The notes below the pieces were generated by a model. It saw only the letters and a program-made list of their open reading frames with translations. It did no database searches and had not been told where the DNA came from. This document shows, piece by piece, positions 1 to 11,466 of a stretch of 64,000 nucleotides of DNA. Source of the stretch: Lytechinus variegatus (lineage: Eukaryota; Echinodermata; Echinoidea; Temnopleuroida; Toxopneustidae); assembly GCF_018143015.1 (NCBI RefSeq), contig NC_054743.1, forward strand, positions 37,528,922 to 37,592,921, written 5' to 3'. The number at the start of each line of letters is the position of its first letter. Within the stretch, counting starts at the first letter, position 1. The translations under genes were made by a program, and so were the position numbers.

Positions 1-235
1 AATTTACATTGACTTTGTACACGAAATCACGTTTTTGAGCAGTTTTTGGTCTGACATGCACTTACATAACATTGCGTAACTTCGGAACCGCGTATTCGGG
101 TGACGCAAAATTGGTCTCAAAAGTTGCGCAAGACGTGAAAGTAAAAAGTCAGCGAGCAGCGCGGTCAAAAAAATTTTACGCGTCGAAAATATCGCGCGAA
201 TCGTTGAGGGGGGGGCCTCCGAGGCCAAGATAGGG
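1..235. repeat. Dispersed repeat, copy 1 (inverted partner near 51 kb)
   Basis: The reverse complement of this stretch matches 50905-51125 over most of its length. Shared blocks include GTAAGTGCATG, CTCAAAAACGTGA and AGTCAGCGAGCA, and both copies border a long G run. It carries no credible coding sequence: the short open frame across it recurs in part in the other copy, as expected of a repeat. Class unknown. Confidence 0.6.
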
Positions 236-246
236 TTAAACCAGGT

Positions 247-417
247 GGGCGTTTCATAAAGCTATTCGGAAGTTAAGAGCGACTTAATTTTTTAGAACTG
301 GCGATCCTGTCTTATGGTAAATGATATATTCATTGGTGATGGTTTAGTGCGTAAGAAAGGATCACCAGTCATTCTTAAAGTCGCTCTTAACTTACGAACA
401 GCTTTATGCAACGGCCC
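247..417. mobile_element. Short palindromic MITE
   Basis: The two ends are imperfect inverted repeats of roughly 38 bp. The left end contains GTTTCATAAAGC and GTTAAGAGCGACTT; the right end contains their complements AAGTCGCTCTTAAC and GCTTTATGCAAC. The interior is about 90 bp with no coding potential, so this is a non-autonomous DNA transposon remnant. Superfamily not determined. Confidence 0.65.
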
Positions 418-615
418 CCTGGGTTTAATTCAAACCCGAGTTCAGAATACAGGCCAATATGTCCTGATATTTAAGATGATGCAATCTTACCAGCCTCTCT
501 TGTACTTCCTGTTCATGTGCTATATCGGAAAGCATAAATAGTTTGGATTCCAACTGGAAAGTGAATATCTCATCCTAAATAAGAGAAAAGAATGAAAAAT
601 GTGAAAAATAATAAT

Positions 616-1646
616 AAACAAGTGGAACCTCTGACAGTCTCATCTGTATTACGCAATTCAATATAGCAGCAGTGCTGACTTTGAAAATGACTACTGAAAA
701 ACACCACTCATATGATAATAACAAATTATATTCATTTACCCTAAATGACCTTTGACCTTGATCATGTGACTTAAAGCTTGTGCAAAACAATAAATGATAC
801 ATGTACTTGACTATCCTCTCGTCCTTGTTTCATGAACTGGAACCATAAACTTTCAAAGTTATGATAGCAATTCAACAATACCCCAACATGGCCAAAGTTC
901 ATTGACCTTAAAATGACCTTTGAACTTGGTCATGTGACCTCAAACTCATGCAGGATGTTCAATAATACTTGATTATTCTTGTCTAAACTTTATGAACTAG
1001 ATCCATAAACTTTCAAGGTTATGAGAAAATTCAACTAATACTCCCAGTCCAACACAGCTAAAGTTCATTGACCCTATATGACCTTTGACCTTGGTCATAT
1101 ATTCTGAAACTCAGCCAGGATGTTCAGTGAAACATGATACACAATTACCCTTATGTCCAAGTTTCATGAACTAGCTTTCAAAGTTAAAATGGCAATTCAA
1201 AAATTACGCCCAACATGACCAAAGTTTGTTGACCCTGAACTACCTTTGACCTTTGTAATGTGACCCAAAATTTGGGCAGAATGTTTGGTGATATACCAAT
1301 ACCTTTATACATGTATCCAAGTTTCATGAACTAGGTCTACACACTTTCTAAGTTATGATGACATTTTAAAAACTTAAACTTAGATTAAGATTTTGATGTT
1401 GATTCCCCCAACATGGTCTAAGTTTATGAACTTCGACCTTGGTCATGTGACCTGAAACTCAGGCAAGTTCTTTAAGTAATAATTGATTATCCTTGTGTCC
1501 AAGTTCCATGATCTAGGTCCATATACTTTCTATGATGACATTTCAAAATCTTAGCCTTTGGTTAAGATTTCAATGTTAACGACGCTGCTGCCGCCGTCGG
1601 AAAAGCGGAGCATAGTCTCGCTCTGCTATGCAGGCGAGACAAAAAC
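616..1646 (+). mobile_element. DR1-rich transposon family, copy 1
   Basis: The outer ends carry short inverted repeats, GTCTCATCTG at 637 and GCAGGCGAGAC ending at 1640. They match the ends of copies at 6250-6757 and, inverted, 44436-45540. The interior is a degenerate tandem repeat of about 160 bp per unit, each with a TGACCTTTGACCT-like block, a GTCATGTGACC block and an AAGTTTCATGAACTAG block. No transposase frame is visible, so it is non-autonomous. The conserved AACAAGTGGAA outside the left inverted repeat suggests the true boundary lies near 616. Confidence 0.75.
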
Positions 1647-1886
1647 CTGTGTATTTCTTTAAATGATTTTCATGTAGCCCTTTTCCCCTGGCTGCAATTC
1701 ATTCAAGCTTTTTGCTTTAGCTGACCACAGCATTCAAATTAATTTTACATTTTTATATGAATTAAGTCTTATCTATTGTTATCATTGTGTAAATGTCACA
1801 TTTGTAATCTGATCAATAATCCTGTACGTTGTTTTTTTTTATATCATTGCTGTGAACTTGTATATCAATAAATACAGGAAACATCT

Positions 1887-2148
1887 GGGCCCCATCTTAC
1901 AAAGAGTTGCGATTGATCACATAAATCATAACTATGGACAGCCAAAAACGTCAACTTCTAAAATTCAAATTTGTTCAGAATATTTTCTACAAATGATGTT
2001 CATTCATCATTCTCTTGAAGATTTAGTGTGATTCTCTGTTTACAAAGGAGATTGTGTAAATTTCCTGTAAAAAAAATTATGGTAAAGATGGATTTCCATA
2101 CCGTTGAGATTGATTGGATCAATCATAACTCTTTGTAAGACAGGGCCC
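1887..2148. mobile_element. MITE with GGGCCC-ended inverted repeats, abutting a coding exon
   Basis: The left end begins GGGCCCCATCTTACAAAGAG; the right end is the complement of GGGCCCTGTCTTACAAAGAG. The inverted repeats are about 30 bp. The right end stops 29 bp from the last visible coding exon of the minus-strand JmjC gene (2178-2249). See the finding on possible read-through into this element. Confidence 0.75.
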
Positions 2149-2177
2149 TGCTTTGAAAAAGAATACACTTCTATTAC

Positions 2178-5100
2178 CGTATCTTGCAGTTTTGAAAGAT
2201 CCTCTTTATCGAGTAAGCCATCTTCTGTCAAGTCCAATAATTCAAATGCCTACAGAACAGAGAAAATAAAAACATGTACACAAAGAAATCAATTCAAGAC
2301 ACCTCTAGGATACTGGTAAAATTCAATCTACAAAAACATATCTATCGCACTCAAAACTTTATTAGCTGGGTAATATGCATGTACATTTGTGCTAAAAAAG
2401 TTAAGGAACCCCACCACAAAATGCACTCCTTCATGCTGAGTGCTGAATGTAGACAACAACACTATAATGTTCGGTAAGCCAAGAGAAACAAACTTTATTG
2501 AATGCCATATTTTATCACCTGACTTCACAATTAACTATCTAAAACATTGCAGGATTTGACAATATTTAATAAGTTCGTTTTCTGGTGGGGTTCACTGTTA
2601 AACTTTCCCACATTTTTTATCTCAGAATGTATGAGGAAAATGGCTAGTTCATGATTTTAACTCTCACTTACGACTATGCTGATGATCAAAAACTTGATAA
2701 ATTCATCTGATTTACTTGGCCGAGCTTGGCCACTAGTAAAACACTTGCTGTCCTTTGAACTGGTATCACAAATAGCTGATGGGAACTTATCAACTATAGC
2801 CTCCAAAACTTTCCTCTTAGTTGCAGAAATTGTTTTAAAAGCTACCTGTTCTAAAACTAATATTTCTATGTGGTGTTTGTAATTTTGATATTGTAGACCA
2901 CTTCCAGTTTGTGTTGTTTGCATGAAAGATTTATCACAAAAGATGTTGGGGAGGGGGTAAAAAGCACTCCAGGCTTGAAAGGATAAGTTTCTGGCTCGAT
3001 GTGTTTTTAAACCTTATAAAAGGGGCACTTTGTATATAAAATGCATTATTTTTATACAATCAAGGTACCGGGTATTTTATATTCAAAACTGCATATGAAA
3101 TTACTAATTACAATTGAATATAATGAAAATATATCAACTTACTTCTCTTGAGAGGGCATCGCACTCTTCATTCCATCTCAGATCACTTAACATTGTTAAT
3201 TTCTATGAAGAACAACGGAAGGGGAAAATAAGGGTGAAGGAAATGTATATGATATAAAGTGAACTGCAGAAAATTGTATACATCATGTACATGTATATCA
3301 ATATTGATTCAAGATGGGATATTCATTATGGCCCGTATTCTGAAGTCAGATTTAACTTAGAACATGGCCTAACTCTGTGCTAAAATTATGGGAAGCCAAA
3401 AATGTCAATTTTTTTTATTAAGTTGTATTTTTTCATGTTTACTGTGCTCTTTCCTGATTCATTGATGGTGCAGACAATAATCTATTTATACTTCCCACAC
3501 AATTATGAATGATTTAAGAGCCAAATGAGGTGTAATATTATATCTCTACTGTTAGTGATTTATGTAACAATTGGCTATCCATACTTAAACCACAACTTTA
3601 AACCTGAGGTTAAGTTAAACCCGACTTCAGAATATGGGCCTATAGGTTTATTTTACGTGACTCTATTCTGTTTCCATTTATTTGTATGGATATATCAAGA
3701 AGTGAAAACTTTCATGATTCTTGAGTCACAAAACTTTGAAAAAAATACCACATGATACGAAATTAATCTCCCCTCATACCAAAGATGATAATGATGATGG
3801 TAACAGTGAAAATGATGATGATGGTGATGATGATGACCATGTCAATAAATATTACGACAGTGGTGATAATGATGTGGTTGTTGATGGGGATGATGATGTT
3901 GAAGAAGAGGAAAAAGGAGAAGATGGTGATGTGATGATGATGATAATAATGATGATGGTGGTGATGGTGATGATGATGGTGGTGATGATTGTGAAGATGA
4001 AGAGGATGATGATGGTGATGATGATGGTGATGATTGTGAAGATGATGATGGTGATGATGGTGATGATGATGATGTTGATGATGATGGTGGTGATGAGTGT
4101 GAAGATGAAGATGATGATGGTGATGATGTTAAAGAGGAAAAAAAAGAAGATGATGATGATGTGATGATGATGAAAATGATGATGAAGACAATGATGATGA
4201 TAATGATGATGAAGACAATGATGATGATAATGATGATAATGATAATGATGATGATGATATGGATGGTGATGAGGATGTTGATCATCATAATCATCACCTT
4301 GACATGTGATAAGAAATAAGACATGATCAAAAATACACAATACCTTCTGTAATAGAGCAGTAAAATCTTGTTGAGTAAATAATTGTATCTCCTCATCTTT
4401 CAGAGTGTCAATTAACATCTCACTATAGTCAAACAGAGAGAAAAAGGAAAAGTTTTAGACTTTCAACAACTTTACTCTACTGAAAAGTATACTTCAATAT
4501 AGACAATAAATACAAATCGGTTTGAAAAATCACTAAAAATGAAAATATTGGACTTTCATTCTATCACATAAATATTTGTATTTTAGTTTACTAAAGCCCC
4601 ATCCCCATAAAAAAAAGAGAAGAAACAAAGGAAAAACAATTTGCAAAGGAAAAAACAATTCAAATTAATGATCATGAAGTCAAAGAAAAAACATACAATA
4701 AGCTTCCAGTATACAAATAGCGAATAGGCATGAGTGCGATGGTGCGAGATTTCGCATGAGGTGAAAGAAAGTTGCTCTATTCAACGAGGCGTTAGCCGAG
4801 TTGAATAGAGCGTTTCTTTCTTTCACCGAATGCGAAATCTCGCACCATTGCACGAATAAGAATATTCGCTATTAGTGTTGTACAACGCCTCGGAATCAAC
4901 CGAAAATATGAAAAAAAACAAGAGTTTTTCCCTCCAGTAATCTATGAAAAGGGAGCAAAAATATTGAAAGCAAAAAGCAAAATCCCACAAGCCGGGCCCA
5001 CAAGCGCACATGATCTTGGACAGCATTGCGCATTTAGCCAGCGGGCTGTACGCGCATTGTCACCTTATTCAATGAAATCGCATTGTGACGTCACCTCCTA

Positions 5101-8100
5101 AAGCCGTGCAATGGTACATTTTGGATGGTACGTCTTGTGTGTGCAACGGTACGAATGTGTGACGTTCAGCCTCCCATTTGATCGCGTACAACTAGCTAAG
5201 TAGGCGTTGTACAATATCTAATAAGCAAAACAAGCATCTCGTATATCTGCAGCAGCCTGTAGACTTTTATCTTCAAAACGAAATTGAGAGAAATATCAAG
5301 TTCATCAATCCAAATGGAATGGAATGAAATTGGATGGTGAGATAGGAAGCTTGAGGTGAGGAATGCTTCGGCAGTTTAGAACCCTTATCTGATAAAAGTA
5401 TCAGATTGCTTGTATTGACTGAAGCTAAGAGGTGATTTTATCAATTTTTTAATTAGAAGAAACTGAAGTGGTTGACAATGTTACGGCTATAGTAAAGCAA
5501 GCTGCCAGTTACTAATACTACATTTTTTCTACATTTCTGGTTCTGTTTCAAGGTCTCCTTTTAAAATGTGGTATTCTCAAAGGGGAATCCAGCCTTAATC
5601 ATAAAATATTGTGTGAGAGAGGAGAAAAATTGGAAAAAACAGAATAGTGAAAGAAATAGAACAAGGACTAAGAAAATTAGTTAAAATTTATCACAAATTT
5701 TAAAAATTCAAACCTTTGTATTGTTTCTCCGATACTGTAAAAACTTTGATCTAAGTACATATGTCTGATTTTTGTTTCAGTAAAATTAAATTTTGTTGGG
5801 TTGGATTCCAATTTCTTACACTGCTGAAGGTTGATCCTCTTCAAAGTCTTCTTCAAATCCCAAAGGTCTCTCGACATCCAGCTCTACATCCGCTATGGTC
5901 AACCTCCGGTCAGTGGGTCCACAGATCTCTGGACTAGGGACAGTTTCACAGGAATGGTCAAACCAAACATTAACCGCAATATTACGGCCGATTGAGTTCA
6001 CCTGATGAATCCTGGGTAGTGGGAAGAATGTCAAAGGGCAAAATTCATGGAATTGGAATACATGGACAAGTGGAAAGGCTCAATATTATTTTGACCCGTA
6101 ATATGTTTGTTTTTTTCAGGTAGAAAAGTATGTATGAAGGTAGGAAAAAATAGAGGCTGATACATGTATAAACAGTGGCAAGTGATTGATGTAAAATTGT
6201 CATTATTTTCGTGATCACTCCAGATCTGTCAGTAGGTCAACATAATAAACAAGTTGAGCACCTCTGGCAGTCTCATCTGCATTACGCGATTCAATATAAC
6301 AGCAGAGCTGGCTTTGAAAAACAAAGATCTATTGAATAATTATTTACAACCCCCCCCCACAATTCATATGATAATAAGATACTATATCCATTGACCCAAA
6401 ATGGCCTTTGACCGTGATCATGTGCAAAACAATCAGTCATTCTTGATTACCCTTATGTCTATGTTTCATGAACTAGATCCATGAACTTTCTAAGTTATGA
6501 TGCCAATTCAACAATATCCCTAACATGGCCAAAGCTCATTGACCTTGAATGACCTTTGACCCGGGTCATGTTACCTTAAACATGCACAGAACAATCAGGG
6601 ATACATATTTGCTCTTATGTTTAATCCACAAATACCCCCAACATGGCCAAAGTTAATTGACCCTTTGTGACCTCTGACCTTGGTCATGTCGCCGCCACTG
6701 TCACTGTTGGAAAAAAGCGGCATCTATAGTCTCGCTCTGCTATGCAGGCAAGACAGAAACCACAATTTTTTCTCTTTTTAACCCATAAAAAGAATAACAG
6801 TATAAAGTATATAGGGCAAAGCAGCTAAGATTATATCCCCTAGCTCTCCACAATTATATCAATTTACTGATTTGTTGGGATCTGGTACTCACCATTTATA
6901 AGGAATATAGATGCAATCACCTGGAAATAGTTTTGCTTTGTAGAATTCAACATTCCTCAATCCAGGATATTTGATCATGTCTACACTGTCCACATCAACA
7001 CTGGAATAACTTCCATCAGGATGATCAAAGTGAAACTGCATAGAAAAAACATTACATATTCAATGCGAAAAGTTAAGTTCTGTTTACTAATTTATGTTTC
7101 TCAAGCATAAACAAAAAACAGTACAATATCTATATGCAAAATATAGACAAAGAAAGAACAGAAACAGAATAAATGCAAAAGTATATAAAAACTTGAACAA
7201 GGTACACAGAACCTTGTGGGGGTGTCATGGTCTAGTGGTTGTTTCTCTTGTCTTTCAAGGGACGTGGGTTCGAATCCCAGCCATGGCTTGTCTTCCTTCA
7301 GCAAGAAATTTACCCACATTGTGCTGCACTCGACCCAGGTGAGGTGAATGGGTGAGCGGTAGGATTTATTCTTTGAATGCTTAGTGCCTAAACGGCGGCT
7401 CAGCTACAGCCGGGATAATAATATGATACCAAGTATCAAGCACAGTAGAGTATATGCAATTATAGTAGCTGCGCTATATAAATGGAACATATTATTCTTA
7501 TAACACACTACCACATTATTACATTTCAATTTCATCGCCAAATTATGGATTTTAGTGATTATTTTCCTTCAAACATTTCAAGCTCTGTAGAAAATATTCT
7601 GATGTAATGAAAAGGGACACACTGGTTTAAAGTTCTTTTTCTCCTTCTTTTGATATATTTTATGATTTCTGGCAATCTGCATTAAAAGAAGAATAGCCAA
7701 AATCATAGAATGTGGTATTGAACAGACTAGTAATATAGGCCTACCTGATGGCGATACTGTGTGTAGTTAAGGAAGAGGATATCTTTCTGACCACTGAATA
7801 GGCAGTTGATGTTGTCTGTATCGTCATTGTGAAGATGGGACTTGGTACCACCGCTGCTGAACCACATAACCTGTATAATCAGGAGGGGGAGAAGGAGGAG
7901 GAAGGTGAGGGAGGAAGGGTGACGGAGGAGCAGGAAAATGGGTATTGAAAATGGAGGGGGAGGAGGAAATAGCAGGAGGAGAAAGAGGAGGAAAAGCAGG
8001 AGGAAGAGGAGTAAAAGCAGGAGGAAGAGGAGGAAAAGCAGGAGGAAGAGGAGTAAAAGCAGGAGGAGGAAGAGGAGTAAAAGCAGGAGGAGGAAGAGGA

Positions 8101-11100
8101 GTAAAAGCAGGAGGAGGAAGAGGAGTAAAAGCAGGAGGAGGAAGAGGAGGAAAAGCAGGAGGAAGAGGAGTAAAAGCAGGAGGAGGAAGAGGAGTAAAAG
8201 CAGGAGGAGGAAGAGGAGTAAAAGCAGGAGGAAGAGGAGTAAAAGCAGGAGGAAGAGGAAAAGCAGGAGGAAGAGGAGGAAAAGCAGGAGGAAGAGGAGG
8301 AAAAGCAGGAGGAGGAAGAGGAGGAAAAGCAGGAGGAAGAGGAGTAAAAGCAGGAGGAAGAGTAAAAGCAGGAGGAAGAGGAGTAAAAGCAGGAGGAGGA
8401 AGAGGAGTAAAAGCAGGAGGAGGAAGAGGAGTAAAAGCAGGAGGAGGAAGAGGAGTAAAAGCAGGAGGAAGAGGAGTAAAAGCAGGAGGAGGAAGAGGAG
8501 TAAAAGCAGGAGGAAGAGGAGTAAAAGCAGGAGGAAGAGGAGTAAAAGCAGGAGGAAGAGGAGGAAAAGCAGGAGGAGGAAGAGGAGGAAAAGCAGGAGG
8601 AAGAGGAAAAGCAGGAGGGGGAGGAAAAGGAAGAGCAGGAGGAGGAGGAAGAGCAGGAGGAGGAAAGCAGGAGGAAGAGCAGGAGGAGCAGGAGCAGAAG
8701 CAGATGGAGAGGAGGGGAGAAGGACAAATGAGGTGGGTGAAAGAGGAGAAAGGGAAGGGATGAGAGGAGATAAGGACGAGAAGATGAGGAGGAGGGGGGA
8801 TACAACCAAATAATAGGTGAATGGGAATTGTGGACCAATGTCAAGAATGACTCAAATATAATAAGCTAAGTAATATTCAACAAATGTTAACTTAATTATA
8901 TGTTCATTTTATCTCATGATTTGTTGTTTACTCTAGTTTGTACTTTCTAAGTATTCATTGTCATGAGCAGTGGAGTATATCAATCTAGAAAATTGTGCAG
9001 TACAATTTTTTATTATTTTTTCTTCAAATTATTAAAATCTGAATCAATAAAATGTGAAAGCACACAAAAAAACTTGTTTCATGTGATCTACTCTCTGCAC
9101 ACTATTCCAGAAGGCTGCAACACACTGCAACTAGTAAACGTAATAATTTCATAAACATTAAGAGGGGACTTCAACTGTAAGGATGCAATACAATTGCAAT
9201 TTGGAAGGACTGAAATACATAGGAGAGTCTGTTTAATTCAGTTCTAAGGAATGGAAATCTCTAAAGCAGCCAATAAAATCAAGTATATCATGCAAGTTAT
9301 GATAAGGGCAAATATACAATAGTTGTGAATCTTAATGAAACAGGACCCTGGTCTGAAAAATTGCTCTGACTCAGGGGCACGTCGTGATCTAGTGGTTCTG
9401 ACTCTCGCCTTTCGAACAAAGGGTCGTAAGTTTGAATCCTAGCCATGACGCGTTTTCCTTCAGCAAGAAATTTATCCACATTGTGCTGCACTCGACCCAG
9501 GTGAGGTGAATGGGTACCCAGCAGGATTAATTCCTTGAATGCACGAGCGCTGAAAGGCAGCTCAAGCTAAAGCTGGGGTAATAATGATGATAATAACAAT
9601 GCACCTTGGAATATATCATTTCTAGATAGATGTTGCTATACAAATGTCTATTATTATCATTATTTGACTTATAGAAGATTGACCTACAATTTAGAAATTC
9701 AAATATACATAATCTCACCACATCTGATATTCTTTGTAGTATTTCATCACAAACCAGAGGTGGAGGAATAACAACATCTTTCCTGCAAAAATTATAAAAA
9801 GAAATGGTTTCAACAACATCAAGTTACAATGTGGGACAAATACTCAAAATACTCAAACAATGCTGAAACCATTCCAAAATAGCTCTGGCTAATGCTACTA
9901 TTACTTGAAAGATTTTTTCCAACTTTGCCATGAACAAATCTATTTGTGTGAAATGTTGATTCACAAAGACTACAAGCAAATGATCATATAAAAGTCTAGG
10001 CTAACAGTAAAATATCTGGCTCAACTTACTTATGTGTCTACTTTCTGTGACTTGCATTTTACCTTTGATAACATCATTACTACAAAATTTATTTTATTCA
10101 ACTGAAGAATTATCAAGAAGGTACTAGAAAAAAAAACCAACGGCTTCTCTCTATTCACAATATACAGAGAAATGCAATAGAGTATACTACATTAAAATAC
10201 CAAATTTCATCTGTGGCAAACATCATCCTTATTTTACTTAGGCCAATCTAATATATGCATCTATCCATCTGTTTGTTTGTTTAATGCATGTTTTCTCCAT
10301 CACCAGCCACCGTATCAGTGTGAAATTTATCTGATTCACAGTTTTTAAAAAGGTTGGGGTGGGTTGATTCGCAGGGAATCAGTTTTAAGGGGAGTGAGAG
10401 TGATCATGTGCTACCGCTCTCATTAATCCATCTTTGGTAGAGCGATTTATCACTCGCTGCAGCGATTGCTTATCAACAAGTGTGTCAGTCAATGATCAAA
10501 CTGTTAAGAGTCCACCTTGAAAACCTCATTCTCTGTCAAGGTTTTGTAAATAACACACAATTATATATTAAGCAATAACACACTTGCAAGAATGACATTA
10601 AAAAGTTCAATGAGATAAATATTGCATAGATCTATATCTCATTGTCTCCTTTGGTTGTGGGTTGTAACTTTAATGTACGTTCCTCCATCCATTTTGAAAT
10701 GCGACAAGAGAGCTCCCCTTGTATGTATTTTTGAGGTGCTCCTCTAATGCTCCCCTTAAAAGTTTTAGGAGAGCTTTTTACTGCTCTCCTAATAATTATA
10801 AAACTGAGTAAAACTGAGTCCCTAGGTTCACTTTTTTTTATAAGCATGATAGGCCTACTTCAATCTACCCCTCACCTGAGGAACTTGGGCAATGTATCCA
10901 CCATATACTCATCCTCTGTCTGATACCGCTCCAGGAACTCTGTAAACTTCATCCGTTGGGTAGGCTGCTTCCGATCCTCTTTCTTCCTTATCTCCACATC
11001 AATGATGGTCGTCTCGGCCTCTGGTCTGAGTCTCAGGTTAGTGTCGGACCAGGACTTGAAGGCAGGAGATAGTTTGGCCCCATTCCGGAAGACCACTGGC

Positions 11101-11408
11101 AATGATCCCAAGACATGGTCCACATAGAATGTCTTCGGAGACAGGAAACCTGTTAATAAAAAAACATCAATACTGTCTTACTATTTGCAGTGGGATATTG
11201 CAGTGGGATAGTGTTCACTCAATGATTCAATTTTCATTCGAGATTATACTGATTTTTAATTTTTCAGTACATGTAGAATTTTTTTGATTGAAAATATGTA
11301 ACATTGTCAGGGTTTGTATGTGTGCATGTGTGTTCAAGTGTGTGTTTGCAGAAGAAATTGGTCTTTCTTTTGAAAGACATTTTAATGTTGTTTGTAGTTA
11401 ATTTAGTT

Positions 11409-11466
<58 letters not shown>

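Noticed and set aside
3721..4418. Long Asp/Met- or Ile/Ser/His-rich open frames
   Set aside because: They are the frames of the GAT triplet repeat and have no splice or start context.
7217..7290. tRNA genes (also at 9375, 12430 and 18060)
   Set aside because: The A and B boxes are present, but the sequences lack a proper acceptor stem and continue into the shared SINE body.
7727..8844. Several 270-360 codon frames (poly-Leu/Phe, Ser/Cys, Gly-Arg-Gly, Arg/Ser-Lys)
   Set aside because: All come from the purine minisatellite. Only the 126-nt JmjC exon at 7745-7870 at one end is genuine coding.
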